Below are positions 25,962 through 33,680 of a DNA stretch of 64,000 nucleotides, one piece after another. A model generated the notes under the pieces. It was not told the origin of the DNA and did no database searches. It saw only the letters and a program-made list of their open reading frames with translations. Made by a program: the position numbers and the translations under genes. Source of the DNA: an uncultured Dehalococcoidia bacterium (GTDB lineage Bacteria; Chloroflexota; Dehalococcoidia; Lucifugimonadales; UBA3495); NCBI GenBank assembly GCA_958296225.1, contig OY282456.1:3162001-3226000 (forward strand), in the 5' to 3' direction. Numbering within the stretch: position 1 is the stretch's first letter; each line of letters opens with the position of its first letter.

Positions 25962-26338
25962 CAATAACCCTCACATCGTTATTCGGAGACCTTATCGCCG
26001 GCTTCTTTCGCGATGGGAGCTGCGTGGCCGCGGTCAACGTCCCGGCATGATAGTAGCACACGGGATAATCATTGACTACACCGGCAGGCCGCCCGGCAGC
26101 GTCCCGTTGCCGGCGGTCGGGGCTTTGCAAAGTAATTAAAGCCCTCTCCCACAGGGGGAGAGGGGTAGCGCTCCACCCAGGGCTAGTAGGGTAGCCCTCG
26201 CCGTTTCTCCAATCCAGTATTCAGAGAGGGGCTCCGCCCGGGGCTAGTAGGGTAGCCCTCTCCCCTTGTGGGAGAGGGTTGGGAGAGGGGTAGCGCTCCG
26301 GCGTCCGCACTTTGCCCCGGCCCACTGACAACCCCCCT
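25962..26338. repeat. intergenic block of short repeats, no gene
   Basis: 377 nt with no credible gene. It holds a 19-bp sequence (26115-26133, GGTCGGGGCTTTGCAAAGT) repeated exactly at 26955-26973 on the far side of cassette 2. It also holds two copies of GGGCTAGTAGGGTAGCCCTC (about 26180-26200 and 26242-26262), and CCCTCTCCC/GGGAGAGGG hairpins near 26143-26163 and 26260-26300. Confidence 0.6.
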
Positions 26339-26367
26339 TTGACAACCGCGAACATCGGTACTATACT
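26339..26367 (+). promoter_or_regulatory. consensus sigma-70 promoter of cassette 2
   Basis: TTGACA (26339-26344), a 17-bp spacer and TATACT (26362-26367): identical hexamers and spacing to the cassette 1 promoter, while the spacer sequence differs. Start of transcription is expected near 26374, just before the conserved CACGTGAA. Confidence 0.8.
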
Positions 26368-26373
26368 GCAATC

Positions 26374-26680
26374 TATCACGTGAATCTCAGTCCTGCCAGA
26401 GGTCAACCGGTCGTCAACGGCCAGTCAGCACAAAATCGCATACCGGCGTCGTGGAGACCCCTCGTCCAATGCTTACGCGAGTACGGTCTAACCGGCCAAC
26501 AGCGACTGCCACCGCGCTGCGTGGCTGCGCCCTTAAAAGCGCGGCTCACGAACCATCGGAGCAAAACTTTGCGTAAATCCCCCGGCCGTGGGGCTGACAA
26601 TGACCGGTAACCTCTGGCTCGCCCACCGTATCCCGCCAACCACCCGAACCCCGACCACCTGAACCAGGAAAAGGACGCAT
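26374..26680 (+). ncRNA. candidate structured RNA / long 5' leader, cassette 2
   Basis: The second copy of the leader described at 11765-12081. GCCAGAGGT (26395-26403) pairs with ACCTCTGGC (26610-26618), and CCGGTC (26407-26412) with GACCGG (26602-26607). Relative to copy 1 the inner arm has changed from CGGTCG/CGACCG to CCGGTC/GACCGG on both strands, and the outer stem has gained a T-A pair, so pairing is kept. The block at 26569-26599 (TTGCGTAAATCCCCC onward) differs from copy 1 by a single base deletion. Between these, sequence is more divergent. Confidence 0.6.
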
Positions 26681-26685
26681 TGCCA

Positions 26686-26952
26686 ATGAACCCAGCCCAT
26701 CATCTCAATCGCAGCCGCCACTACCTCAACTTCATCCCCGCCAACATCGCCGCCGGCGATTACGCCCGCGCCGCCCGTGCCTTGTGCCGGTCGGTCAGCC
26801 ACGCCGTAACCGCCGCCGCCGTCCACTGGCATCACCGCCGCGACACCCGGCGACGCCGGCGCCTGTTCGTCAAAGCGCCGGCGTTCGACGGCCGCCTCCG
26901 CTACACCCACCGGCCTGTCCCTGTAAAATCAAACCGGCAGCGTTCCGTTTAG
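26686..26952 (+). CDS. HEPN-like helical protein, cassette 2, C-terminally truncated
   Basis: 88 residues from the ATG at 26686 (AAGGA 10 nt upstream). It aligns with the cassette 1 protein through NPAHHLNRSRHYLN, RAARALCRSVSHAV, TAAAVHWHH and DGRLRYTHR. The alignment is then lost: the last codons lie in a TTTACAGGGA-type repeat fragment and in the left arm of inverted-repeat element C, which supplies the stop TAG (26950-26952). The intact relative has about 45 more residues. It may be a decayed copy. Confidence 0.5.
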   Translation: MNPAHHLNRSRHYLNFIPANIAAGDYARAARALCRSVSHAVTAAAVHWHHRRDTRRRRRLFVKAPAFDGRLRYTHRPVPVKSNRQRSV

Positions 26953-27056
26953 GTGGTCGGGGCTTTGCAAAGTCGGGGATGCCGCTCTTGCCGTTCCTGG
27001 ATTCCCGCCTTCGCGGGAACGGGGAATAACCAAACCACCTGGAACGGAACGCTGCC
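26936..27056. repeat. MITE-like inverted-repeat element C
   Basis: Left arm 26936-26957 (GGCAGCGTTCCG then TTTAGGTGGT) and right arm 27034-27056 (ACCACCTGGAACGG then AACGCTGCC) are near-perfect complements. The interior has the 19-bp GGTCGGGGCTTTGCAAAGT repeat and a GATTCCCGCC/GGCGGGAA-type hairpin around 26999-27020. Its left arm ends the cassette 2 reading frame. 27057-27158 contains no gene. Confidence 0.65.
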
Positions 27057-27158
27057 TGGTCGCTCCCCGGAATGCCGGAGCATCCTGCTAATCCTGTCCG
27101 GCGATGCCAAATTTCTGACCCAATAGCCCAGACGGGTTGAACTGGTTATAATTCCCCC

Positions 27159-28304
27159 ATGGTCCTTCGTATCGTCATCGCCCCCCAAGCCTTCAAGCAG
27201 AGCGTGGGCGCGCGCGCGGCCGCCCTTGCCGTCCGGCGCGGCGTGCTGCGGGCCGTTCCCGACGCCGCAATCACGCTGGTTCCCGTGGCCGACGGCGGCG
27301 ACGGCACTTTGGCCGCGCTGATTGACACCACCGGCGGCCAGTATTTTCAGGCTCCGGTGGCCGGCCCGCTGGGAGAATCCCGCACTGCCCAATGGGGCGT
27401 AATGGGCGACGGACAAACCGCCGTTATCGAGATGGCGTTAGCGTCGGGCCTGGCCCTGCTTGCCGATGACCGGCGTAACCCGCGCCGCGCTACCACCTAC
27501 GGCACCGGCCAGCTGATGCGCGCCGCTCTGGACGCCGGCTATACCCGCATCATCGTCGGTTTGGGCGGCAGCGCCACCAACGACGGCGGAACCGGCATGG
27601 CGTCGGCGTTGGGCGTCCGCTTTCTGGACGCAAAGGGCGATGAACTGGAACCCGGCGGCGCGGCCCTGGCCAATCTGCGTACCATCGACATAACAAATAT
27701 TCATCCCGGCCTGGCCAATGCCACCGTCACCGGCGCCACCGACGTTACCAACCCCCTGTGCGGCGACACCGGCGCATCCGCCATCTTTGGCCCGCAGAAA
27801 GGCGCAACGCCGGAGCTGGTGGCCGAACTGGACGGCTGCCTGGCCAACCTGGCCCGCGTTATCCAAAAGGATTTGGGGCCGGATGTCGCCGATACCCCCG
27901 GCTCCGGGGCCGCCGGCGGCCTGGGCGCCGGCCTCATCGCTTTCGCCAACGCCGAACTTCGCTCCGGCATTGACATGGTTTGCGACGCGCTGGACTTCGA
28001 CCGCCACGCTGCCGCCGCCGACCTGGTCATCACCGGAGAGGGGCGCGCTGACCGTTCTACCGCCTTTGACAAAGCCCCGGTGGGCATCGCCCGGCGCAGC
28101 AAGGCATTTGGCGTCCCGACTATTCTGCTGGCGGGCAGCCTGGGGCCGGGCTACGATGTTCTTTACCGGCACGGCATCGATGCCATCATCCCCATTGCCG
28201 AGGAGCCGGTCAGTTTAGAAACCAGCCTGACGATGGGCGCCGAACTGCTGGAGCGGGCCGCGGAACGGGCGATTCGCCTCTATGTGCTGGGCCGCAGCCG
28301 CTGA
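27159..28304 (+). CDS. glycerate kinase (GlxK/GarK family)
   Basis: 381 residues. It phosphorylates D-glycerate, normally to 2-phosphoglycerate in this family. VLRIVIAPQAFKQS, PVADGGDGTL, GLGGSATNDGG, GSGAAGGLG and the C-terminal TGEGRADRSTAFDKAP are family signatures. TATAAT at 27147-27152 ends 6 nt before the ATG and no Shine-Dalgarno is seen, so the message may be leaderless. It overlaps the next gene as TGATG. With the HpaI/CitE-type aldolases and 2-hydroxyacid oxidase it fits use of glyoxylate or glycerate-type carbon. Confidence 0.93.
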   Translation: MVLRIVIAPQAFKQSVGARAAALAVRRGVLRAVPDAAITLVPVADGGDGTLAALIDTTGGQYFQAPVAGPLGESRTAQWGVMGDGQTAVIEMALASGLALLADDRRNPRRATTYGTGQLMRAALDAGYTRIIVGLGGSATNDGGTGMASALGVRFLDAKGDELEPGGAALANLRTIDITNIHPGLANATVTGATDVTNPLCGDTGASAIFGPQKGATPELVAELDGCLANLARVIQKDLGPDVADTPGSGAAGGLGAGLIAFANAELRSGIDMVCDALDFDRHAAAADLVITGEGRADRSTAFDKAPVGIARRSKAFGVPTILLAGSLGPGYDVLYRHGIDAIIPIAEEPVSLETSLTMGAELLERAAERAIRLYVLGRSR

Positions 28305-28780
28305 TGGCGTTGTTCACCCTGGAAAGCGTCCAATGGCTGCCCTGCCAGCCGGAGGAAGTCTTTCCTATCTATGCCGACGCTTTCAACCTGGAGCGGCTGA
28401 CTCCGCCGTGGCTGCGCTTTCGCGTCCTCACGCCGCCGCCCATTACCATGGCAGCCGGCGCAGAAATAGACTACCGGCTGCGGCTGCACGGCCTGCCGCT
28501 GCGCTGGCGCAGCCGCATCACCGTCTGGGAACCGCCCCATCGCTTTGTTGACGAGCAAATCAAAGGCCCCTACCGCCGTTGGGTACACGAACACACTTTC
28601 ACCTCTCAGGACGGCGGAACGCTGGTGTCTGACTGGGTGGAGTATGGGATGCTGGGCGGGCGGCTGGCCGACCGGCTGCTGGTGCGCCGCGATTTGCGCC
28701 GCATTTTCGCCTACCGGCAGGCGCGGTTGACAGAGATATTCTCCGGCGACAGAGCGTCCAGGGTACGGGTGGACGTTTAG
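28304..28780 (+). CDS. SRPBCC family (START/Bet v1-like) protein
   Basis: 158 residues in a helix-grip fold: VQWLPCQPEEVFPIYADAFNLERLTPPWL at the start, ITVWEPPHRFVDEQIKGPYRRW in the middle (typical of the ligand-binding SRPBCC group often annotated with CDP-paratose epimerase or cyclase/dehydrase), and a C-terminal amphipathic helix. It probably binds a hydrophobic ligand. The ATG overlaps the glycerate kinase stop. Confidence 0.85.
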   Translation: MALFTLESVQWLPCQPEEVFPIYADAFNLERLTPPWLRFRVLTPPPITMAAGAEIDYRLRLHGLPLRWRSRITVWEPPHRFVDEQIKGPYRRWVHEHTFTSQDGGTLVSDWVEYGMLGGRLADRLLVRRDLRRIFAYRQARLTEIFSGDRASRVRVDV

Positions 28781-28873
28781 CGTCAGGCGCGGCGCTGCCG
28801 GCGGTTGGGAGAGAGACTCCCCTCACCCCGACCCTCTCCCGCAAAGGGGAGAAGGGGTTTTGCTAATAAGCGT

Positions 28874-29275
28874 TCAGTTGATGCGCTGCCCCACGAAATT
28901 CACCACGATGCCGGCCAGCTCAATCGCCCGCTCGGCATCAACGTCGTCAAACGCCTCGGCCGGTATGCCGCTGGGCAGATAGCCCGGGTAGCGGGTGATG
29001 TCGTAATACTTGTCCAGCTGCCGGGCGTCGGCCTTGATGGTGTCGAAGAACATCTCGAAAATCTTGGCGTCCTCGCACAAATCAATCAGCGAGTTGCCCC
29101 AAACGTCCTCGGCGCCCCGCCGGTAGAGGTAGGCTTTTACCGCCTTCTCGGCGGCCTGCTGGCTCAAAAAGCAGGCCACGTTGTAGCGTTCGCCCTGCCG
29201 GTTGAAAGCAGCGTCCTCAAGGTCGCGCTCCGCTTGCCGGAACCAGCGGGCGCCCTCCGCAGCAAAATCAGGCAT
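28874..29275 (-). CDS. HEPN domain protein (partner of MNT)
   Basis: 133 residues from the ATG at 29275. The HEPN pattern is typical: [33 protein letters not shown], and a later [12 protein letters not shown], the R-Y-P turn found in MNT-associated HEPN proteins. It overlaps the nucleotidyltransferase gene by 8 nt. HEPN/MNT pairs are usually toxin-antitoxin or stress modules in which the MNT protein modifies or neutralises the HEPN RNase. Here the pair sits at the end of a LutABC-type operon. The 93-nt gap after it holds only a CCCTCTCCC-type repeat. Confidence 0.85.
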   Translation of the reverse strand: MPDFAAEGARWFRQAERDLEDAAFNRQGERYNVACFLSQQAAEKAVKAYLYRRGAEDVWGNSLIDLCEDAKIFEMFFDTIKADARQLDKYYDITRYPGYLPSGIPAEAFDDVDAERAIELAGIVVNFVGQRIN

Positions 29276-29609
29276 CAAAAACCACCCTTCCTTGTTTGCA
29301 GGCTTGGTACAGCGCCGGCAGCGTATCCTGCAATTCCGCGAACTCCGCCGGGGTATAGACCTGGGCCGTCATCCCCACCTGCGAGCCGATGTGATACGAG
29401 AAAAAATCGGCCCGCCGGCCAAAGGGCCGGTCGGTGTCATGCACGAAAATAAAGTCGATGCTGCTGGTGGGCGAGTAGTCGCCGCTCACCATATCACCAA
29501 TCAGGATGGCCTTTGCGATGCCCAACGTGGGGAACACTGCCATCATTTCCGCCAGCTGCTGCTCCAGCATCTGGCGCCGAAACGGTATGAACCCAATCCG
29601 CACCGGCAT
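29268..29609 (-). CDS. degenerate minimal nucleotidyltransferase (MNT-like)
   Basis: 113 residues from the ATG at 29609. The fold-defining segment reads [23 protein letters not shown]. The canonical form is G-S-x(10-11)-D-x-D: here the Ser after Gly is Asp and the first Asp of D-x-D is Ser, so two catalytic positions are lost. It starts 4 nt after the LutC-like gene's stop and overlaps the HEPN gene. It may be a non-catalytic binding partner of HEPN. Confidence 0.75.
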   Translation of the reverse strand: MPVRIGFIPFRRQMLEQQLAEMMAVFPTLGIAKAILIGDMVSGDYSPTSSIDFIFVHDTDRPFGRRADFFSYHIGSQVGMTAQVYTPAEFAELQDTLPALYQACKQGRVVFDA

Positions 29610-29613
29610 TGCC

Positions 29614-30396
29614 CTACTCCTTGTCCAATAGCACGAGGTGAACCTCGCGGGGGCCGTGGACGCCGACCACAATCGTCTGCTCAATGTCCGCCGTCCGGCT
29701 CGGCCCGGTGATGAAATTCAGGTAGCTGCCCATATCGCCGCCGTTGCGATGGTACTCCAACCGCCGCAGCGTGAACAGGTCGTCCAGCGTGCCCAGCAGA
29801 TCCGGTGGGCGCACGATGGCCACGTGCACCGGCGGCACCACCGAAACCAGCCGGCTCAACCCCTGTCGCGGCAGCACAATCACCGACCCGGTTTCGGCGA
29901 TGGCATAATCCGCTCCCGTAATCCCCATTCCCGACTCGGCCAGCCGTTGCCGCACCGTCAGCCGGCTTTCCGCGCCTTCGTATACCGCCGGCCAGACCAA
30001 CGCCCCGGCGCCGGCCAACGCGGCATCAACCGGCACGGTGTCAAACACCGGCTGCTCTGACCGCGCCGCCGACGCAACGCCCAGCCGACGGGCCAGCGAC
30101 ACGACATAATCCAGGGCGTCCTCAACGCCGCCGCAGCGCGCAACGTTCCAGCCCCGCAAGGCGGCGGTGTCCGCCATCCGGGCCAGCAAAGCCGGCAGTT
30201 CCCCGGCAATCCGTTCCCGGACGGCGGCGGCCTGTGATTCCAGCGCGGCCAGGTCCGCGGACAGGACGTCATAAGCATCAGCCGGCGGCCCGTCCGCTCG
30301 CCCCAGGGCCTCCCGCACCGACGCCAGAAATTGGCGGGACGGGATACCCATATTCCCGGCGTCTGCGGGGTTTGGATGCGTGAATGGGATACTCAT
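29614..30396 (-). CDS. lutC: LUD domain protein (LutC-like)
   Basis: 260 residues. The LUD domain occupies about residues 110-258: ITGADYAIAETGSVIVLPRQGLSRLVSVVPPVHVAI is its signature strand set, and SYLNFITGPSRTADIEQTIVVGVHGPREVHLVLLD its end. LutC works with LutA and LutB in oxidation of L-lactate (or glycolate-type hydroxyacids) to the 2-oxoacid. It is 18 nt downstream of the LutB-like gene. The start has no clear Shine-Dalgarno; an internal ATG 15 codons later is possible. Confidence 0.88.
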   Translation of the reverse strand: MSIPFTHPNPADAGNMGIPSRQFLASVREALGRADGPPADAYDVLSADLAALESQAAAVRERIAGELPALLARMADTAALRGWNVARCGGVEDALDYVVSLARRLGVASAARSEQPVFDTVPVDAALAGAGALVWPAVYEGAESRLTVRQRLAESGMGITGADYAIAETGSVIVLPRQGLSRLVSVVPPVHVAIVRPPDLLGTLDDLFTLRRLEYHRNGGDMGSYLNFITGPSRTADIEQTIVVGVHGPREVHLVLLDKE

Positions 30397-30414
30397 AATG
30401 CAGTCAGAACCTGC

Positions 30415-31860
30415 CTAATTGCCGCCTTGGGACAACTCATCCCGCCAGATTTCGCGGAAGGTCCGCGCCGGCGGGACGGGCAAATCCCGCGCGCCGGTCC
30501 ACCGGGAGAGGAAGGGCAGGCGGACGCGGCCGAGCATCCCGTTGTTCGCCAGCGGCTTCAGCAGCGCGCGGCCTACCTTGCGGCCCAGGCGCAACAACGG
30601 CGGACGCGACATAACCGCCGCGAATCCTCGCGCCAGCAATGCGTCCGTATCGGAGGCGGTTCGCTGGTAAGCATCCGTCCCCTCGGCCAGGTTGTGCCGC
30701 AGGTGCAGCAGCATCCGGGGGATGTTGATTTGCACCGGGCAGGCATCCCGGCACGCGCCGCACAGCGTGGATGCGTTGGGCAAGTCTTTCGCCTGCGCCA
30801 CCCCGACCAACGCCGGCGTTACAATCGAGCCAATCGGCCCCGGATACACCCAGCCGTAAGCGTGGCCGCCCACCCGCTGATAGATGGGGCAAACGTTCAG
30901 ACAGGCCCCGCACCGGATGCAGTACAGCGACTCCCGCAGCGCCGGGTCGCGCAGCAGGCGACTGCGCCCGTTGTCCACGATGACCAGGTGAAACTCCTCA
31001 GGCCCGTCCTCATCGTCGGGCCGCCGTGGCCCGGTGACCATGCTCACGTAGGACGAAATCCGCTGCCCCGTGGCCGAGCGCGGGAGCAGCCGCAGAAACA
31101 CTGCCAAATCCGGCAGCGACGGTATTACCTTCTCCATCCCCGCCAGCCCCACGTGAATCCGCGGCGCGGAGGTGCACAACCGCCCGTTTCCTTCGTTGGT
31201 GATGATAACCAGTGTCCCCGTCTCGGCCACCAGAAAATTGGCCCCGCTGATACCCATGTCGGCATCCAGGAACTTTTGCCGCAGCGCCACCCGCGCTACC
31301 CGCGCCATCTCCTCGATGTCATCGGAGTATGGCACGCCCAGCCGGTCGGCGAACAAGCGGGCCACCTGTCCCCGCGTCTTGTGCAGCGCCGGGGCCACTA
31401 GGTGCGACGGCGTTTCCTGGGCCAGCTGGATGATGTACTCGCCCAGGTCGGTCTCGAAGACCTCAATGCCCTGCGCTTCCAGAACGTGGTTCAGCCCCAG
31501 CTCTTCCGACACCATGGACTTGCTTTTGGTGATGACGTTCACGTTGCGGGCGCGGGCGATTTCGGACACGATGGCGTTGGCCTGCCGCGCGTCGGCGGCG
31601 AAGTGCACCTGCCCGCCGGCCGCCGCCACGTTCCGCTCCAGCATCGCCAGGTAGTAGTCCAGGTTGGCGATGGTATGCTCTTTGATGCGCCGCGCCTGCT
31701 CCCGCCAGCCTTCCCAGACTTCCGGCGTAACCTCGGCGATGGCCTCTCGTCGTGTGCCGTCAAACCCGCTGCCGGCGCGCTGCAACGCCTGCCGCAACTG
31801 CGTATCTTGTATTGACGCCTGCGACGCCGGGACGAATTGGCGGGTTGTTACCTCGGCCAT
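30415..31860 (-). CDS. lutB: LutB-like iron-sulfur protein with LUD domain
   Basis: 481 residues. The N-terminal two-thirds is a LUD domain (NVITKSKSMVSEELGLNH, MGISGANFLVAETGTLVIITNEGNGRLC). It is followed by two 4Fe-4S motifs, CIRCGACLNVCP and CGACRDACPV, and a C-terminal helical tail. It is the electron-transfer subunit of the LutABC lactate-oxidising complex in the cytoplasm or at the membrane face. It sits directly after the LutA-like gene (2-nt gap) and before LutC. Confidence 0.92.
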   Translation of the reverse strand: MAEVTTRQFVPASQASIQDTQLRQALQRAGSGFDGTRREAIAEVTPEVWEGWREQARRIKEHTIANLDYYLAMLERNVAAAGGQVHFAADARQANAIVSEIARARNVNVITKSKSMVSEELGLNHVLEAQGIEVFETDLGEYIIQLAQETPSHLVAPALHKTRGQVARLFADRLGVPYSDDIEEMARVARVALRQKFLDADMGISGANFLVAETGTLVIITNEGNGRLCTSAPRIHVGLAGMEKVIPSLPDLAVFLRLLPRSATGQRISSYVSMVTGPRRPDDEDGPEEFHLVIVDNGRSRLLRDPALRESLYCIRCGACLNVCPIYQRVGGHAYGWVYPGPIGSIVTPALVGVAQAKDLPNASTLCGACRDACPVQINIPRMLLHLRHNLAEGTDAYQRTASDTDALLARGFAAVMSRPPLLRLGRKVGRALLKPLANNGMLGRVRLPFLSRWTGARDLPVPPARTFREIWRDELSQGGN

Positions 31861-31862
31861 AA

Positions 31863-32615
31863 TCAGCCGGCCCCGCCGTCAAGGACCTGGGCGATATGCC
31901 GGACTGGCACCGGCAGTTGCTGGCGGCTGATGCCCCCGCCGATGTGCATCAGGCATCCCATGTCGCAAGCCGTAATGGTATCGGCCCCGCTTTCCAGTAT
32001 GGAGGCAATCTTGTCGGCCAGCATCTCCTCCGAGATGTGCGGATACTTGATAGCGAACGTGCCCCCGAATCCGCAGCACTGCTCCGCGTTGGGCAAATCC
32101 ACCGCCGTTACGCCGGGCGCTCCCCCCAGCAGCCGGACGGGGGCATCTCGCACTCCCATCTCCCGCAGCAGATGACAGGATGGATGGTAGGCCACCGTCC
32201 GGGCGTCTCCCGTGCCGCCATTTTCAACCGCAGCCACGCCAACGATGTCCGTGAGGAACTCGGTGAACTCGTACACCCGCCGGCTGAAAGCCTCCGCCCG
32301 CGCCAGCAGCTCCGGCGCGTCGGCAAAGAGGTCAAGGTAGAAGACTCGCATCATCGCTCCGCACGAACCCGATGGGACTACCACGTAATCGCAGTTCTCA
32401 AAGGAGTCCAATACCCGCGCCGCCAACTGCCTGGCTTCCCGCGTGAAGCCGGAATTGTAAAGCGGCTGCCCGCAGCAGGTCTGCCCGGCCGGGAAGTCCA
32501 CTGCAACGCCACAGCGCCGCAGCACTCGCACCACGCTAACCCCTACGTCGGGATATAGCTGGTCAATGATGCAGGTAACGAACAGGGAAGCCCGCACGGG
32601 CGGCGGTTGGCTCAA
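31863..32615 (-). CDS. lutA: LutA-like (GlpC/CCG-domain) iron-sulfur protein
   Basis: About 250 residues. Two cysteine-rich CCG modules are present (TCCGQPLYNSG and QCCGFGG), with SGSCGAM and a CDMGCL end, which bind Fe-S or heterodisulfide-like cofactors as in LutA, GlpC and HdrB. The start is uncertain: TTG at 32615 has GGAG 6 nt upstream and precedes VRASLFVTC, where family members begin; TTG at 32627 is an alternative. The frame reaches 32783 but that part overlaps a CCCTCACCCC-type repeat. It heads a lutA-lutB-lutC-MNT-HEPN operon. Confidence 0.85.
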   Translation of the reverse strand: MSQPPPVRASLFVTCIIDQLYPDVGVSVVRVLRRCGVAVDFPAGQTCCGQPLYNSGFTREARQLAARVLDSFENCDYVVVPSGSCGAMMRVFYLDLFADAPELLARAEAFSRRVYEFTEFLTDIVGVAAVENGGTGDARTVAYHPSCHLLREMGVRDAPVRLLGGAPGVTAVDLPNAEQCCGFGGTFAIKYPHISEEMLADKIASILESGADTITACDMGCLMHIGGGISRQQLPVPVRHIAQVLDGGAG

Positions 32616-32789
32616 ATCAAGCTCCAATGCAAAATACCCGGCAAGATTAGCAGAGCCGCCCCGTTCCGGCAAGGCAAAAAGCCCGAAAGCGAAAGGCCCA
32701 CTATCCCGGAATCGTGAAAGGGGTTGGGGTGAGGGCCGGACTGCCGTTATCATAGCAGCAACCATTATCCGCATCGGAGCCACACCAGT

Positions 32790-33476
32790 ATGACCGAAGA
32801 ACTAGGCAGAATAACCCGGCCCGCTGTCGCCAACTACCGGGGCAAACGCAAGCTGCTCCTGGCCCCGCTAATCCACCTGGCGGCGGCGCCGGACGCAATC
32901 CCGCCGGAAGGCGCGGCGATACTCAACCGCTACTGGGAGCAGGTGGACGTCCAGGTTCGCGCCGTCCAGAACGCCCTGGGCAGCATCAGCCACATCTACC
33001 ACGAAAACGTGCCGGAAGGCGGCGCCGACGGCCTTGGCTACCTGGAGGCAACCGGGCAAGGCAGCCACTCCCTAATCAGCGGCCTGGCGCGCAATGGCGC
33101 GACTCTGGAAACCACCGAGTCAATGGAAATCCTGGCCGAAACCCTGGACTGGCAACGCTGCCTGATGCAGCCTTTGATGAGCCGCGAAGTGGCGACGCGC
33201 CTGCAAGAATGGTTCGCGGACGCTAACCAGCGCCGCTATGCGTTCATCGCCAGCGCTATTAATGCCACCATCGGCGACGACGAAACCGGCCTGCTGCTAA
33301 TCAATGAACGGCATCAAGTCCAGTTCCCCGCCGATATAGAGGTCATTTACATAGCCCCGCCGGCTCTGGACGAGTTCCGGCGCTGGCTGCAAAACTGGAC
33401 CGAAAACCGGCAACGGCAAATGGCGGAGCAAGCCGACGCCGATGCCGAAGTCAATACCGACGCTCCGGCCTCTTGA
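32790..33476 (+). CDS. hypothetical protein
   Basis: 228 residues with no signal peptide or membrane segment. The N-terminal half is helical and acidic; the C-terminal half contains LLLINERHQVQFPADIEVIYIAPPALDEFRRWLQNW, which reads like an alpha/beta domain ending in a long helix. I do not recognise a family. It stands alone, divergent from the lut operon and convergent with the trxA-tRNA-Sec transcript, and ends just before a strong terminator. Confidence 0.65.
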   Translation: MTEELGRITRPAVANYRGKRKLLLAPLIHLAAAPDAIPPEGAAILNRYWEQVDVQVRAVQNALGSISHIYHENVPEGGADGLGYLEATGQGSHSLISGLARNGATLETTESMEILAETLDWQRCLMQPLMSREVATRLQEWFADANQRRYAFIASAINATIGDDETGLLLINERHQVQFPADIEVIYIAPPALDEFRRWLQNWTENRQRQMAEQADADAEVNTDAPAS

Positions 33477-33489
33477 AGGGCGCAATAAA

Positions 33490-33519
33490 GGCCCCGGCGC
33501 AACTGTGCCGGGGCCGATT
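33490..33519. terminator. bidirectional intrinsic terminator
   Basis: GGCCCCGGC (33490-33498) pairs perfectly with GCCGGGGCC (33507-33515) across an 8-nt loop. On the minus strand it is followed by TTTATT, so it should end the trxA-selC transcript; on the plus strand it lies 14 nt after the hypothetical gene's stop. Confidence 0.8.
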
Positions 33520-33549
33520 GCTGACGATGAGCTTCCGCTGCTGCCGCAG

Positions 33550-33570
33550 AACCGCCCGGCCGGGGCGGTT
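33550..33570 (-). terminator. hairpin abutting the 3' end of tRNA-Sec
   Basis: AACCGCCC and GGGCGGTT (33550-33557, 33563-33570) form an 8-bp stem that begins at the encoded CCA end of the tRNA. It may mark the 3' processing boundary or act as a first terminator; no U-run follows. Confidence 0.45.
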
Positions 33571-33666
33571 GGCGGGAGTGCGAGGGAGTCGAACCCACCT
33601 ACCCCGCTCGTCACGAGGCATAACGGATTTGAAGTCCGCAAGAGCCACCGGGCCCCATCCACTCCC
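33570..33666 (-). tRNA. selC: tRNA-Sec (anticodon UCA)
   Basis: 97 nt with an encoded CCA. The acceptor pairs GGGAGTG with CACTCCC and is followed by discriminator G73, as in all tRNA-Sec. The anticodon arm is GCGGA-CTTCAAA-TCCGT, giving a UCA anticodon that reads UGA. The D arm is GGGGC-loop-GCTCT with an extended stem, the variable arm is long (around CTCGTGACGAG), and the T loop is TTCGACT. Two mismatches in the acceptor extension/T stem are tolerable. It lies 14 nt behind the trxA stop. This shows that the organism decodes UGA as selenocysteine. Confidence 0.92.
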
Positions 33667-33680
33667 GCGAAAGGGCAGGA

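Noticed and set aside
25962..26338. CRISPR array in the repeat-rich gap
   Set aside because: Repeats are few, of mixed types and irregular spacing, and include palindromes; there are no cas genes in the window.
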